Below, piece by piece: positions 5,777 to 6,187 of a stretch of DNA of 6,187 bases. This DNA is from an uncultured Bacteroidota bacterium (GTDB taxonomy: Bacteria > Bacteroidota > Bacteroidia > NS11-12g > UBA9320), in NCBI GenBank assembly GCA_913056425.1, contig CAJXLR010000105.1, positions 1 to 6,187 on the forward strand, read 5' to 3'. The notes under the pieces are model-generated. The model was not told the DNA's origin. It saw only the letters and a program-made list of their open reading frames with translations, and ran no database searches. Every line of letters begins with the position of its first letter. Positions within the stretch are counted from its first letter, which is position 1. The translations under genes were made by a program, and so were the position numbers.

Positions 5777-6187
5777 ATGAAAAACCTAACCAAACTATTT
5801 GTAATCGCAGGAGTGCTGGTTGCTAGCCAGTCTTTTGCTCAGTTTCGAGGTGTAACTCCAGCAGGATCAAATTGGTATTTGACGGATGTTGATGTCCAAA
5901 CTGGAACCACAGTTACTACACCAACCAATATTGGTGCAACGTATACAAAGAATACGTTCATCGATTTTGCGGAAGCAAACCAATTCGCCTATGCAACGCA
6001 TGATGCCGGTAATCGAACATCAACCATTCACATTCGAAATAATGGAATGGGGCACTTCGAATCCATTCGTCAGTATCAACATGTTTTGTCCCTCGATTTG
6101 TTCGAGAAGAAAAAGAAGTTGGTGTACTTGGCTACCTCATTTGTGCCGAATTACTATGACTTCCTTTCGGAAGATATATCCATCAAT
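5777..6187 (+). CDS. Secreted protein of unknown function, 5' part only
   Basis: An open frame from ATG 5777 runs off the window end, giving 137 residues with no stop. The N-terminus is a clear Sec signal peptide: Lys2 and Lys6, a hydrophobic core at about 8-16, and a likely cleavage after SQSFA before Gln22, a common site in Bacteroidota. The mature part is rich in Thr, Asn, Tyr and aromatic residues and reads like beta-strands separated by short turns: WYLTDVDVQTG, then IGATYTK, then FAYATHDAG, then LDLFEKKKKLVYLATSF. The spacing recalls beta-propeller blades in which a displayed value, a label and a time or state alternate, but I cannot assign a family. It is probably periplasmic, surface-exposed or exported. 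A C-terminal type IX secretion sorting domain, common in such proteins, would lie outside the window. There is no ribosome binding site. It lies 49 bases after floA in the same direction but may be an independent unit. Confidence 0.75.
   Translation, partial: MKNLTKLFVIAGVLVASQSFAQFRGVTPAGSNWYLTDVDVQTGTTVTTPTNIGATYTKNTFIDFAEANQFAYATHDAGNRTSTIHIRNNGMGHFESIRQYQHVLSLDLFEKKKKLVYLATSFVPNYYDFLSEDISIN

Overview
The window looks like chromosomal DNA from a member of the phylum Bacteroidota, probably a Flavobacteriales-type marine or environmental lineage. The evidence is a moderate to low GC content (roughly 40-45% by eye), the absence of Shine-Dalgarno sequences before almost every start, -7 boxes of the TAnnTTTG type, a signal peptide ending in FA|Q, and several proteins that read like Bacteroidota orthologues. 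No RNA genes, insertion sequences, CRISPR arrays or convincing hairpin terminators are visible.

Layout, left to right. (1) 1-105: the 3' end of a gene whose last 34 residues form a canonical TFIIIA-type zinc finger, preceded by an HTGxK-style interfinger linker. This is unexpected in a bacterium. (2) 106-284: an AT-rich, non-coding gap with weak promoter candidates. (3) 285-1019: a SIMPL-domain (DUF541) lipoprotein gene broken by one in-frame TAG at codon 61. (4) 1006-2268, minus strand: a monofunctional aspartokinase that overlaps the SIMPL gene tail-to-tail by 14 bases. (5) 2269-2351: a short divergent promoter region in which the -7 boxes for the aspartokinase and for fructose-1,6-bisphosphatase overlap and are flanked by an inverted repeat. 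(6) 2352-4215: class I fructose-1,6-bisphosphatase followed one base later by a diacylglycerol/lipid kinase. (7) 4279-5727: a short NfeD protein followed three bases later by the flotillin-like FloA. (8) 5777-6187: the 5' part of a gene for an unidentified secreted protein, cut by the window end.

How the genes fit together. Aspartokinase (entry to Lys/Thr/Met and diaminopimelate synthesis) and fructose bisphosphatase (gluconeogenesis) are divergently transcribed from one small region and may be co-regulated. The lipid kinase, NfeD and FloA all act at the membrane; NfeD and FloA are a standard functional pair of bacterial membrane microdomains. Most of the window is ordinary housekeeping. The points worth a second look are the eukaryotic-looking zinc finger, the single amber codon in the SIMPL gene, and the overlapping divergent promoters.
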